From NCBI RefSeq assembly GCF_004210375.1, contig NC_134835.1:67362447-67426446 (forward strand): a DNA stretch of 64,000 bases. The letters are read 5' to 3'. Shown here one piece after another: positions 11,686 through 21,731 of the stretch. The stretch is from Tachypleus tridentatus. Its lineage: Eukaryota > Arthropoda > Merostomata > Xiphosura > Limulidae. The position numbers and the translations under genes are program-made. How positions within the stretch are numbered: the stretch's first letter is position 1; every line of letters begins with the position of its first letter. Under the pieces are notes generated by a model, which did not search any database, was not told the DNA's origin, and saw only the letters and a program-made list of their open reading frames with translations.

Positions 11686-13499
11686 AAGAAAAACTCACAC
11701 ACACCTTATTTGAAATAGTATTGCCAATATTTCTTCAGTGTGGTTTTACTAACATTACATTTAAATTATTAATAAATTAATTAATTTGTGTAAGTACAGG
11801 AGGCAAAGCCCACAATTTGCGTTTACAATAAATGAAATTTTATAAATACAACCAGATATAATTGATAACGATACAAATATATTCTTGGATAAATAACAAA
11901 AGAGTGAATTATTTAAAAGTATGATGTGTTGTTTAATAGCAGTATATTTGTTTATTTTGAAAAAAAACAGTTGGATTATACAAGAAATTTCCCCTTATAA
12001 AAGCAATATTTTATGAGTAAGAAAAAAACAAAACACTTCATCTTAATGCTTGTCTTATTTGAGTTTTCTTAAATTGTTGATTTTGTTAAGAGTATTTTCA
12101 TCTAAAGTTGGAAAGAAAAAAATCAGAAAATTAAAATAAATTTCATCATAAAATTTAGTTTGTGCCAATTTTATGCTGTAAATATAAATATATACAAAAA
12201 AAATTAACAACTGGACTTCAAGTGACAGTACTCATCAGATATAATTTAGTTATCAAGCCTAATAGTGACAAGAGTTGAATATATCCATGGTAACTCTGTG
12301 GCGCGAGAATAGCGGCTATGAAAAGAAGATATATATTTTGTAAATTCTGGTTTTAATATCCCCAGTAGTTGTAGCTGACACCAGAAAGTGAAAACTACAG
12401 TAACAAAAAGTATGAGAGAAAATAAATAAGGCATTATTGTGTGAGTGCAATTTTTGTCTTGAAATGACTTGGCTGTTAGCAGAGATGAGCGAAAAAAGGA
12501 TAAAAATAAGTTCTACAATTCGTTTAAAAGGAATTTTAACGGGTGAACTTACCGACCACTGGACTATAATAACAACGATTTGGAGTAATTAAATAAACTT
12601 ATTGCGGAATATGTCATTTTGTAATAAGTTATTACACTTTTGGGGAAATAAAATAAAACATTATTTATTAAAAAACAACAGTTTATAAAGATGTCTTTAT
12701 TAAAATGCAAAAAAAAACAGATACCTTAAAACCTGGGGATTATTCACAACTTTTTCCGAACAGCCACACATCCATGGCTCTCAATTATCGAATTATCACT
12801 TGAAAATAAATAAAACCTGTCGATAGGTGGCCCACTTGTAGCTCAATATTTTACATTGATCATTATATTGTAGATCATTATTTAGTATTTGACTGACATG
12901 GGAGGATCAGATTCTCCGAAGACCTCTTCCTTTCTTATACATCCATAGTTGCTAATGTTTTTATCCCTTAGACTGAGACACAGGTGGGCTTATTATAACT
13001 TAATTGAATTTCACTGGAACATCACAGGCTCCAGAATTTTTAAAACAAATGATCAAGAATCAAAATCACCTCACTATTAATTAAAAATTGCTAAAGTTAA
13101 TATGATGAAAACACTTTAATAGTCCATTCAATACTTAACTATGTGAATGAAATTATGAGTGACTAAGACTAAATGCTAAACATGGGTATGTAACGGTTTG
13201 GTGGTTGGATTTGTAGGATCAGCTCAATTGCAAAAAGAAGTTTGGAGGAATGGGTGGTTTACGTTTAAATTAGGTAAGGATTAGCTTGTTTAGAAAGGCT
13301 TTTGACTCAACTGTAAAGATATCTTTATATTACGATTAGACAATGGAAATGATCAGAATAATGAAGAAAAATAAGATGTAGTGAAGTGTTTGTTGTTGGA
13401 ACAGCAATCTGGCTGAATGTTGACAACTGGTATGAGAGAAATTTCTTTGAAATAAACTTTTACAGGCTGTTTAATAGTAATATAGTTCTAAAAACGTGA

Positions 13500-15950
13500 G
13501 AATGGCTTAAAATGTAAAATATAAGTTACAGCTTCATCAAGTCATGATACTAAAGCTAACAGCAATGAGTTTGAATCTATTCGGATTTCTGTCAGTAGTT
13601 ATACGGGGAGAATGCTATTAGCTAGAAGCGTTACAGATAACCAAATAAAACAGATGACAGTAATGAGATGTTCTACAGTGAAATGAAAATTCAACTGTTA
13701 ATGAGGTTATATAAGATACAGATTATTAAAACATCAGTATATAAATGTTTATCGTAGTTCTAACCACTTCTCAGGTGTTTAAAGGATCCTTACTGGCACT
13801 TGTGTAAACGTAAGGTAGATATTATTATTTACAGTTTTATAAGTTATTAAAGCATCTGTACATAAACGTGTATCGAGTTCTAATCACTTCTCAGGTGTTT
13901 AAAGGACCCTTAGTGACACGTTGAGATTAAAATTCAACTATTAATGAGGTTATATAAGCATATAGACTAGGAAATGTTAAGAGTTAGATTTTTATAGAAG
14001 AGGTTCAAATTTTCCTTAAACAATTGATTAGCGAATCACTAAGAACAATGTTAGTTTAGATTTACTGTTAACTTTTAATGAAGAAACTGATGATGTGGTA
14101 GAGAGTGGAGAACATTCCTCATTAAGACTTGATGTTTTGTTGGATACTAAATATAGAATAATAAGAGTATGGTTCCAAGTTACAAAAAATGAATACTGAA
14201 GAAATGAGACAAGAATTATCTGCTGTAAATTAAGCAAAGGAATTGGTTGAAAATGGTGATCAAATGTGGAAAATATTTTGAAGTAAATTCTTATATATTT
14301 ACGAAAGACATGCTCTTACAGAGAAAAAATTGGTTGTAAATTTAAAAAAACGTAGGTTGGCTCACATACGATGTAAAGGATAAAAATTAAAAAAATGAAA
14401 CATTGCAAATATAAGAAAATTATCCAACAAAAATTATTACGTCAAAAACAATAAAAAGTTGGTTGAAATGTAAAAATAAATAGTAAGGATTTATTCAAGC
14501 ATAAAGCAAAGTATTAGGGTTGAAACAGGGTCTTTTAGAGATGATAAAGGAATATTGATATAAAATGCTAATAAAATGACTAAACTCTTAAACTATACTT
14601 TTTTATAGGTTTTTACTAATGAGGTTTTGAACAATATTCCTCATTCTGAACAGTTGCTAGATGGTAAGAGGATTGGACAAAATAATCACATTAATTGTGA
14701 CCTTGTTAAGAAGTAATTAGGAAGTTTAAAAAATGTTAAAACTTCTGATTTAGGTAACCGAAGGATTTTGAAGAAGATTGAGGATTGGATACGTGAGCCG
14801 CTTACTACTATTTTCATAAATCCTTGAAAAGTGGGCAGGTGCCAAAATAATTGAAGTTGGTTAATGTTACTTCTTCTTTCAATGAAAGTTGATAAACGTT
14901 GCCATAGTAATTATAGGCCTATCAGTATTACACTAGTAGTGGGAAAAGGTTTTGAAACTCTGATCAAAGATGCTTTCCAAAGTTTTATTGGGTAGTTAGC
15001 ATGGTTTCACTGGGGGAAAGCCTTGCCTTGCTAATATTTTGATAGTCTTTAAAGAGGTTACTGCATATCTAGATGAGGGCAATGGTGTGGAGTTGGTGTA
15101 TCTGGATTTTCAAAAGTCATTTTACAAAGTATTACATAAAGGGCTTGTTAAAATACTATCTCTGTAGGTATGAGGGGTAGGTTAATTCATTGCATAAGAA
15201 GCTGAGTGGATATAAGAAAGTAAAAGGTTGTTATAAATGGAGTGCACTCAAACTGGATTAATCCTGCAATTCAGATTCCCTAGAGCTCAGTGTTAGAGTC
15301 TTTGCTCCTTTTTATTTACATCAATGACATACGTATTCTGTTTCACAGCTTCTTAAGCCAGCCAAGCAACGAGTCGTTACTGCTGTCAGTGCAAATAAGA
15401 TTTCAAGTTGTATCTACAGAAATACTGAACACAAGTCTAAAGACTCTTATTGTGTCATTTTATATGTCACATATAGAATGCTTGTTCAGTTTTGGGCTTC
15501 TTACCTCGCAAAGAACATTGAACTGTTGAAAAGGGTTCAGAGAAAAAGTACGTAGGTTATACATTGAATGGAAAGGTTGTTATATGAGGTTAAAATCTCT
15601 AAACTTGCTTTCCTTTAAAAACAGAAGCGCTAGAGAGTATCTGATTGAAAGTTTTGAGGGAATTAATAGTGTTGATGTGTTATCTTTTTTCATATTTAAT
15701 TATAATGATAAGTCTAGAGAAACAAATATAAATTTTGGCAGGACATAGATCATTTTTAGCTAACAGAGCCTAATCTTCTTAACAGGGTGGTTAACCTTGA
15801 GAGCTGGTTATCTTCGTATGTGGTAGATGTATTAATTTAAGAAATTTTATGGAAAAGTTTGAAAAATATTTGAATGATAAGGTTTGGCTTTGGGTTATTT
15901 ACTGTTCAGTTCAGTTTAGTGGATAGGATGTTCTATACGCACAAAAAAGT
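13500..15950 (+). pseudogene. Decayed CR1-like non-LTR retrotransposon (LINE), sense strand
   Basis: Remnants of one ORF2 are readable in shifting frames with many stops. An endonuclease-domain stretch lies near 13540-13690 (ANSNEFESIRISVSS then GRMLLA). The RT fingers lie near 14900-14960 (SNYRPISITLVVGKGFETL), then HGFTGGKPCLANI near 15000 and the palm near 15070-15130 (LDEGNGVELVYLDFQKSF). A weak GPLLFLIYINDI-like stretch (LLLFIYINDI) lies near 15295-15330. The tail near 15540-15720 resembles the CR1 C-terminus. It is not functional. A tandem duplication sits at 13687-13965. Confidence 0.75.
13687..13965. repeat. About 121-bp tandem duplication within the LINE
   Basis: ATTCAACTGTTAATGAGG-type sequence occurs at 13687 and again at 13929 (offset 242). 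CACTTCTCAGGTGTTTAAAG-type sequence occurs near 13765 and 13887, with unit starts at 13721 and 13842 (offset about 121). So the period is about 121 bp with roughly 2.3 copies and a poorly conserved middle. Confidence 0.65.
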
Positions 15951-16042
15951 CCCTTTTATAGTTTAATAATATGTTAACTAACATTTCATCCTAGTCCCCT
16001 TACTCACTCTAAATGCTTTGTTCTACGGTATTTAAGTACATA

Positions 16043-16095
16043 AATTCAAATATATATATAAATTTATATTTATATATTTTTATATATAAAAATGT
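16043..16095. repeat. AT-rich microsatellite/palindromic tract
   Basis: Alternating A/T-only sequence with local palindromes. No other content seen in 15951-16336. Confidence 0.7.
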
Positions 16096-16336
16096 AAAAC
16101 TTCCTAATTGTAAAATCATGAATATGCAAAAACAAAGTATTTAACATTTAAGTTTTCAATATTTAGTAGTTTCACTTGTCATATGACAAACAATAACCAT
16201 TAACAAAATCAATTCATTTTTTAGACATATTAAGTATTAAAATAATTTTTTTCAACACTGTCTTTGTCGTTCGTAATGTTAGAAAACTAAAACGTTCTTC
16301 GGGGTTTTCCACATTTCATTTAATCCTATTGAATAT

Positions 16337-16617
16337 TGGCCCGGCATGGCCAAGCGTGTTAAGGCGTGCGACTCGTAATCTGAGGGTCGCGGGTTCGCAT
16401 CCCCGTCGCGCCAAACATGCTCGCCCTCCCAGCTGTGGGGGCGTTATAACGTGACGGTCAATCCCACTATTCGTTGGTAAAAGAGTAGCCCAAGAGTTGG
16501 CGGTGGGTGGTGATGACTAGCTGCCTTCCCTCTAGTCTTACACTGCTAAACTAGGGACGGCTAGCACAGATAGCCCTCGAGTGGCTTTGTGCGAAATTCA
16601 AAAAACAAACAAACAAA
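16337..16617 (+). mobile_element. tRNA-derived SINE, family A, full length
   Basis: One of the best preserved copies. It starts GGCCCGGCATGGCCAAGC, has box B-like GGTCGCGGGTTCGCATCC, continues into the core with AAGAGTAGCCCAAGAGTTGG, and ends in GTGCGAAATTCAAAAAAC plus CAAA repeats. It is a useful reference for the other copies. Confidence 0.92.
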
Positions 16618-16631
16618 CCTATTGAATAACG

Positions 16632-16745
16632 AGATTCTTCTCTATGGCACAGCGGCATGTCTGCGGACTCGCATCGCTAGAAACCGTGGTGGGCAAGCTA
16701 CAGATATCATATTGTGTAGCTTTGTGTTTAATTCTAAACAAAGAA
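16632..16745 (+). mobile_element. tRNA-derived SINE, family B
   Basis: Sense copy with GGCACAGCGGCATGTCTGCG, an internal deletion around the box B region, and the tail TTGTGTAGCTTTGTGTTTAA. It follows the family A copy by about 15 bp. Confidence 0.7.
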
Positions 16746-17395
16746 ACAATAACGAAATCAGCATTTATCAATAAAATTACAAGCCATATAATTACAGTTT
16801 TGGAACAAAACATTTTTAATAAATAGTTCGAAATGTTTGAACATTTAGAAAATCTTTGTTTTTGGTTTTGTACAAATTTTTATGTGAAATTTTCTAACCA
16901 GTTTGATTTATTATTCACTCAATGAGTTATTTGTTATTCCTAGCGCTTGTGCTGCTAGCTAGTGAGCACACTGGAATACATTAACACTTGTTTATTGCCG
17001 GATATATTATATATATATAGTATAATATCTATTTGTTTCAACGTTCTACCAGACCTTATCAACTACTAAGGTATAAAGACTTAACTCGTGATCTAGTTAA
17101 TATGAAAAAATAGCGGATATATACATCAACACTTGATTGGCTGAGTGCAACAAGGCTGTGGGATGTGAAAAATACGTTGAAAATTGTCAAATAATTAGTA
17201 ATACTTTTCTCTACAGGAAATATTTGATAAAGAAATTAATTGAGAAGCAACCAGATTAATACATAGAACTGGAAAATATGTCAAAATACAAACTGTGGAA
17301 GGTTCATTAAACATTAACCTAAATGTTGCCAAGCTTCAAACACCACTGAAAGTCAGTTCAGGCTGAAACCTTCTATGACGTCATTTGCAATATAG

Positions 17396-17604
17396 GAACT
17401 TGACATTTCCGTTATTAAATAAACAGTATATGTGTTTTAACTATCGATAGTTGCATAGAAAAGAACATGTAAAACTTTCGAAAAGTGTATTCAAATCGAT
17501 TTTGTGTTATTCCGAAATTGTGGTTTAAAACATTATTTTAGATATTACCCGGTATTATGTATAACCTGCTATAAGACTGTTAATATTTTATAGTTGTTTG
17601 TCTT
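17396..17604 (+). repeat. Left inverted repeat of the Penelope-like element
   Basis: Shares GTATTCAAATCGATTTTGTG, TTATTAAATAAACAGT, AAAACATTATTTTAGAT and the ACCTGCT block with the reverse complement of 19970-20183, in the same order and at similar spacing. Confidence 0.75.
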
Positions 17605-17728
17605 AACCTGCAATGTCACAATGGTAAGTCTATAGCTTACAACGCTAAAATCCGGATTTCGATACTCTTAATTGGCACAGTAAAGATAGCCCATTGTGTA
17701 ACCTTGCGATTAACTAACTACAAAAAAC
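17605..17728 (+). mobile_element. tRNA-derived SINE, family B, diverged
   Basis: CACAATGGTAAGTCTATAGC head, GATTTCGATACTCTTAATTG middle, GATAGCCCATTGTGTAAC tail. It abuts the inner end of the PLE left inverted repeat. Confidence 0.65.
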
Positions 17729-18502
17729 AACTTATAATCTTTAATAAAACTTGGTAAAAAAAAGTTTCGAATACCTTAAATTATGACATATGTCCTAATG
17801 CACAGTTGGCATTTTCGATAGACTAATATAATACAATTGTATGACGTTATAAACTCACCATCAAAATAGAGAAGATGAAAGAAATGTCCAAAGAAATTCA
17901 AAATTAGGTGATTTAAACAAAGGTTAGAAAAATAAAACTGTACTATATTAATAAGGTTTCTTTTATTTTTCTGCCGGTTTGTGTTTTTTTCCTCTGTTGA
18001 GATATTCAACATTTTCAGGTTGAAACGAACGACCATGTTTGGTCACGTGTTCATAAGCGAAGAGGGTTTTCTTTTCTTCTTTGACACATGTAGGAACTTG
18101 TTTCTCCCATGTAAACTCGTCCCTTTGCTCATTCGATACATGGGACCAAAGCTATCAAAATAATGGTATTCTTTTATAGATATTGCTTTAGTTTTATGCC
18201 ATAAAGAAACACGATCCATAAGAACAAGTTACTTTGAATTTTTAACAATTTTTCCCCTAAACATTCTAACTGAATGTAAAATTTTTCGAATAAAAAGAAC
18301 TGTGCAATAATTACAACCTTCATTATTAGTTGACTTGCGCTGAGACTTTGAATGTTTCCTTAAGTTTATAATTGGCTTTGTTAACGTATTCTAAAGGAAA
18401 ACTGTCTTGGGTTGCTAATTTATTTTTCAATTTGTCGAGTTCCAATTGAAAATGTTCGATACCGGAACAAATAGTCTTGATTTTCTAAAATGGTCATGGT
18501 GT

Positions 18503-18628
18503 GAGTGTGTGTGTTTCTTATAGCAAAGCCACAATAAGTTATCTGCTTAGTCCACCGAGGAGAATTGAACCCCTGATTTTAGCGTTGTAAATCCGTAGAC
18601 TTACCGTTGTCCCAGGGGTGGCAGACGA
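18503..18628 (-). mobile_element. tRNA-derived SINE, family C
   Basis: Antisense. The tail TTATAGCAAAGCCACAATAA comes first, then the box B complement GAATTGAACCCCTG and head CCGTTGTCCCAGGGG. It splits the PLE reading frame. Confidence 0.75.
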
Positions 18629-18670
18629 AGAGCCATAGTAGAAGTTCCAAAGTATGTATAAACCTATTTG

Positions 18671-18910
18671 AGTATTCTTTTGATAACTGGATGTATGGAA
18701 CTTATCGTGTTTTTTAACAGTATTCTTTTGATAACTGGATGTATGGAACTTATCGTGTTTTTTAACAGTATTCTTTTGATAACTGGATGTATGGAACTTA
18801 TCGTGTTTTTTAACAGTATTCTTTTGATAACTGGATGTATGGAACTTATCGTGTTTTTTAACAGTATTCTTTTGATAACTGGATGTATGGAACTTATCGT
18901 GTTTTTTAAC
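18671..18910 (-). repeat. Five perfect 48-bp tandem repeats inside the PLE RT
   Basis: 18671-18910 is exactly 240 bp, five identical 48-bp units (each starts AGTATTCTTTTGATAACTGG on the plus strand). On the minus strand each unit encodes VKKHDKFHTSSYQKNT in frame. The upstream residues NVL and downstream QIGLYILW show that one unit belongs to the ancestral RT and the others are duplications. Confidence 0.93.
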
Positions 18911-19502
18911 AAGAACATTCAGAAAAGAAAGTAAACGATTTTTTTTCATGTTTACTGGTAAATACAATGTCAGGATTGATTAGATTCAAGTTCGAAAAGA
19001 ACTCTTCAACGGATGATGAATCACTGAAACTAGTAAACATGTCATCAATATACCTTACCCAGAAGATCGGTGGATGAAGGAGCGTGGAAATAACTTGATC
19101 TTGGATTTTAATCATGAACGTGTTTGGGAGAACAGAAGCAACTGGATAGATCATGCTTATTCCTTCGATCTGGCCATAATCGAGATGTTCATGTTGAACG
19201 TTGTTCCAGGAAGAAGTAAAATGGAATATTTTTTAAAAAATTCCCAAGAAAGTAATGATGCCAGAAAATAGTTCGCTTGTGAAACAGTCAATACTACAAT
19301 TTATTGCTTCGGAAACTGGTTTGTGTGTAAAAAATCTTTTCACTTCGAAACTGACGATAACGGCAAGTCGTTCGAAATATTTCAGCTTTGACAAATATTT
19401 CTGAATTTCTGACAAATGAGTCACATTTGACAATTGAAAATGAAGAATCCGTTGACAGAGACAACAGGTTGTAGACGGAAACCAGATTTATGAACTGTGA
19501 CT

Positions 19503-19640
19503 TTTGTGTTTTTGTTTGTTTGAATTTAAGCACAAAGCTATACAATGGGCTATCTGTGCTCTGCTCAGCATGTGTATCGCAACCCATTTCCTAGAGTTGT
19601 AAGTCCATAGACATACACTTGTGCCACTGGAGGAGGGGGG
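19503..19640 (-). mobile_element. tRNA-derived SINE, family B
   Basis: Antisense copy. TTTGTTTGTTTGAATTTAAG tail, then GCTATCTGTGCTCTGCTCAG, head near CACTTGTGCCACTGG. It separates two parts of the PLE reverse transcriptase. Confidence 0.8.
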
Positions 19641-19969
19641 TTTAGTTTTGGCAATATCATGAATGTGCAGAGTTCTTGAATTAATTGTTCTGAGAAATGT
19701 TATACAGATTGTTTGAAAGAAGCTCTAATGTGTTTTTCAGAAGTAGATACCTTTCTCAGGTGGGTGTCAAGTTCGTTGTCAATTAGGTGAAACAAATCTT
19801 ATCTTGGAGGATTTCTTCAACTTTTGTGATATAACCATAATGATCCATGATTACAATGGAGTTGTCTTTTAACAAAATAGCACAATCAGACTATATCAGT
19901 CTTTGAAAATGTGTAATATATATAAGAATTATGTTTCAAACACATAGTTTACAATGCAAGATAGTCGAA

Positions 19970-20183
19970 ACTGTTTTATTCGGACGATTATAAGAATATT
20001 AACAATCTAACAGCAGGTGATACACAATTCTGGGTAAAATCTAAAATAATGTTTTGTATCACGCTAACGAAACAACACAAAATCGATTTGAATACAGTTT
20101 TCTATACTTTCACGTCTTCTTATCTCTCTACCGACTGATATGTTGAAACACATAAACTGTTTATTTAATAACGTAAGTTCCAG
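19970..20183 (-). repeat. Right inverted repeat of the Penelope-like element
   Basis: Reverse-complement partner of 17396-17604. Shared blocks include CACAAAATCGATTTGAATAC and ACTGTTTATTTAATAACG. Confidence 0.75.
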
Positions 20184-20989
20184 ATCCCTAAATTGTAAGT
20201 TATATCAGAACGGGAGGTTCAATTCAGCTAACCTTCTGTGGTGTTTGAAGTCTGGCAACCTTTGGATTGACTAACTTTCAACACATATTTTTAAAAATAA
20301 TTTCCAGATTCATATATTAATTTGGCTGATTTCCAGTTAATTTTGTGATGCAGGTTTCTCACGTATAAAAAACAATATTACTTTTATAACAGTTTCCAAT
20401 AGTTTTTTTTTGCTGTCTTGTTAGGCTCAAGCAATTAAACGTTATTAATGTATACACCCTTTACTTTTTCTATTATCTGGACCATAAATTCAATCTTTGT
20501 AGTTGTTACACCTGAAGAGGAAAGGTAGAATATTGTAAGCATAAATATTACACTCTGTATATTGAACAATAAACAAGTTTTAAATTTTACATAACAGGGT
20601 ATTTCATTTAATTATTTAAACTCAAGTACATTTACGCTTTGAAATGCAACATAATTTTATCTTTTGATATATCTGTTTACCAACTGTCTGTGTACTTAGC
20701 AGTTTAAAACTTTAGGAAATTAGACATCAAACTTGATATGTAAAAGCTAACGCAATTATTAGTTTTTTCATACACTTAGGGAATTAAAACAACGACTTGT
20801 TTGCATAAAAAATTTGGTATTAAAAAAAGTTGTTTTTTTCGGGTATATGTGTTAAGGCCGCATGTAAAGATTTTTTTGTTATCCGAGTAAAATTCTTTTT
20901 CAGTTGTAATGTTTTTACTACTAAAGTAGCTGCAGGTTACCTGATGTTCTGTTTTAACAACACGGATTATAGAATATATATTAATATAT

Positions 20990-21180
20990 GCAGTACCGGA
21001 TTAACGCATAGGCCACCTAGGCCTAGGACCCCATCGGCCACTCAAGTAGAAAAATTATGGCTCGTAAAATTGACAGAATAGAGCCTAAAAAGAGTCATTA
21101 TCATTGTCATGATCGTTATTGTTATTCACCATTGTTACCTGGGCCTAGAGCCCCACTAAACTTTAATCAGGCTCTGAATA
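20990..21180. mobile_element. Possible hAT-type transposon end
   Basis: CAGTACCGGATTAACGCATA followed by AGGCC-rich repeats (CACCTAGGCCTAGGACCCC and GGGCCTAGAGCCCC) looks like the terminal region of hAT elements that begin CAGTGCCGGATTAA. There is no transposase nearby and I could not define the other end. Confidence 0.3.
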
Positions 21181-21395
21181 TATGTTATTACACAAATCAC
21201 TTGATTGTTCTCGTGAAGAAGCCTCGAAGCTTGAGACTACAGACTCCAAACTTCTCTGAACGTGACAAGTCGTTCAAAACTGAAATTCATGTTTTAATTT
21301 TTTTTTCAAAATAACGTTGACGTACACGAAGATAAAAATAAGGTCACGAGCATATGCTAGTAACTGTAACTTATTGTTGACAAGAAGGTACAAAC

Positions 21396-21401
21396 TTTAT
21401 T
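21396..21401 (-). promoter_or_regulatory. Candidate poly(A) signal of the lipocalin gene
   Basis: TTTATT on the plus strand reads AATAAA on the minus strand, about 200 bases after the lipocalin stop codon. Confidence 0.5.
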
Positions 21402-21597
21402 GTATCGATATAAAAATGTTTATATTAACTACAAAAAATATATTTTGCTGCGTTAATGATAATAGTATCAAAATAAGATAAAAAAACACTATTTAAAAGT
21501 AAGCTCTAAATGAAGAAGATTACTTCTAGACGTTTTCTTGGTTATTTTCCAAATTTCAAGCTAAACAAAAGCTAAAATAAACCAAACATTAAGTTCT

Positions 21598-21731
21598 CTA
21601 CCACGGACAGTTGGTTTGGTCAGTATGCTTCAGGCCATGTCTGTTAATTTTGTTTTTATCTAAAAACTTAATGATTTTCTTTTTAGTAGTCCGGCTTACG
21701 GTTTTATTCCGAGAATATATCCAAAGGTTCT
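21598..21731 (-). CDS. Lipocalin exon 5 (C-terminus)
   Basis: The acceptor TTTCTTTGTAG ends at 21732 on the minus strand. It encodes the end of the barrel, the C-terminal helix and the last Cys (TDQTNCPW), with stop TAG at 21600-21598. It begins by completing the Glu codon split with exon 4. Confidence 0.88.

Larger units (their letters stand above)
7386..13499. other. Intergenic, repeat-bearing
   Basis: No gene found. Holds SINE copies at 7482, 7874, 8396, 8556, 10300, 11034, 11447 and 11558. An imperfect dimer of about 43 bp lies at 10480-10556 (AATCCGGTAATTTATTC then AATCTGGTAATTTATTC). The stretch 9100-9900 is less AT-rich and could be a very old retroelement, but I could not match any domain in it. 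Confidence 0.5.
17950..19900 (-). pseudogene. Penelope-like RT / GIY-YIG endonuclease pseudogene
   Basis: Read on the minus strand from high to low coordinates. Near 19860-19790 is IVIMDHYGYITKVEEILQDK, the N-terminal RT region. Near 19500-19440 is SVYNLL... next to the SINE at 19503. Then FERLAVIVSFEVKRFFTHKP (near 19380-19310) gives palm motif A, EHLDYGQIEGISM (near 19190) precedes motif B, and HPPIFWVRYIDDMFTSF (near 19070) holds the YxDD active site. Next come the repeated 16-residue segment (18910-18671) and QIGLYILWNFY. After the family C SINE the frame resumes near 18480-18370 (FQLELDKLKNKLATQDSFPL). RVYMGETSSYMCQRRKE (near 18120-18060) is the GIY-YIG endonuclease start. Several stops and frameshifts are present, so it is inactive. 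Confidence 0.75.
17396..20183 (-). mobile_element. Penelope-like retroelement (PLE) with flanking inverted repeats, interrupted by SINEs
   Basis: A degenerate RT plus GIY-YIG endonuclease pseudogene (about 17950-19900, minus strand) is flanked by inverted copies of a 200-bp sequence (17396-17604 and 19970-20183). Flanking repeats in direct or inverted orientation are known for Penelope-like elements. Family B and C SINEs have inserted at 17605-17728, 18503-18628 and 19503-19640. The element also carries five perfect 48-bp tandem repeats at 18671-18910. Confidence 0.75.

Noticed and set aside
12246-12434. Candidate extra lipocalin exon (plus-strand complement contains YNYWGY)
   Set aside because: The true exons 4 and 5 were found at 22539-22444 and 21731-21598 with matching phases, and this frame hits a stop at once.
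16337-16410. Functional tRNA gene
   Set aside because: The tRNA-like head is fused to the SINE core, recurs in many diverged copies, and does not end as a mature tRNA would. All tRNA-like hits in the window are SINE heads.
18539-18967. Open frames with KKHDKFHTSSYQKNT repeats on the minus strand and a second repeat frame on the plus strand, as genes
   Set aside because: They are products of the 48-bp repeats in the Penelope-like element plus a SINE; the only meaningful frame is the RT one.
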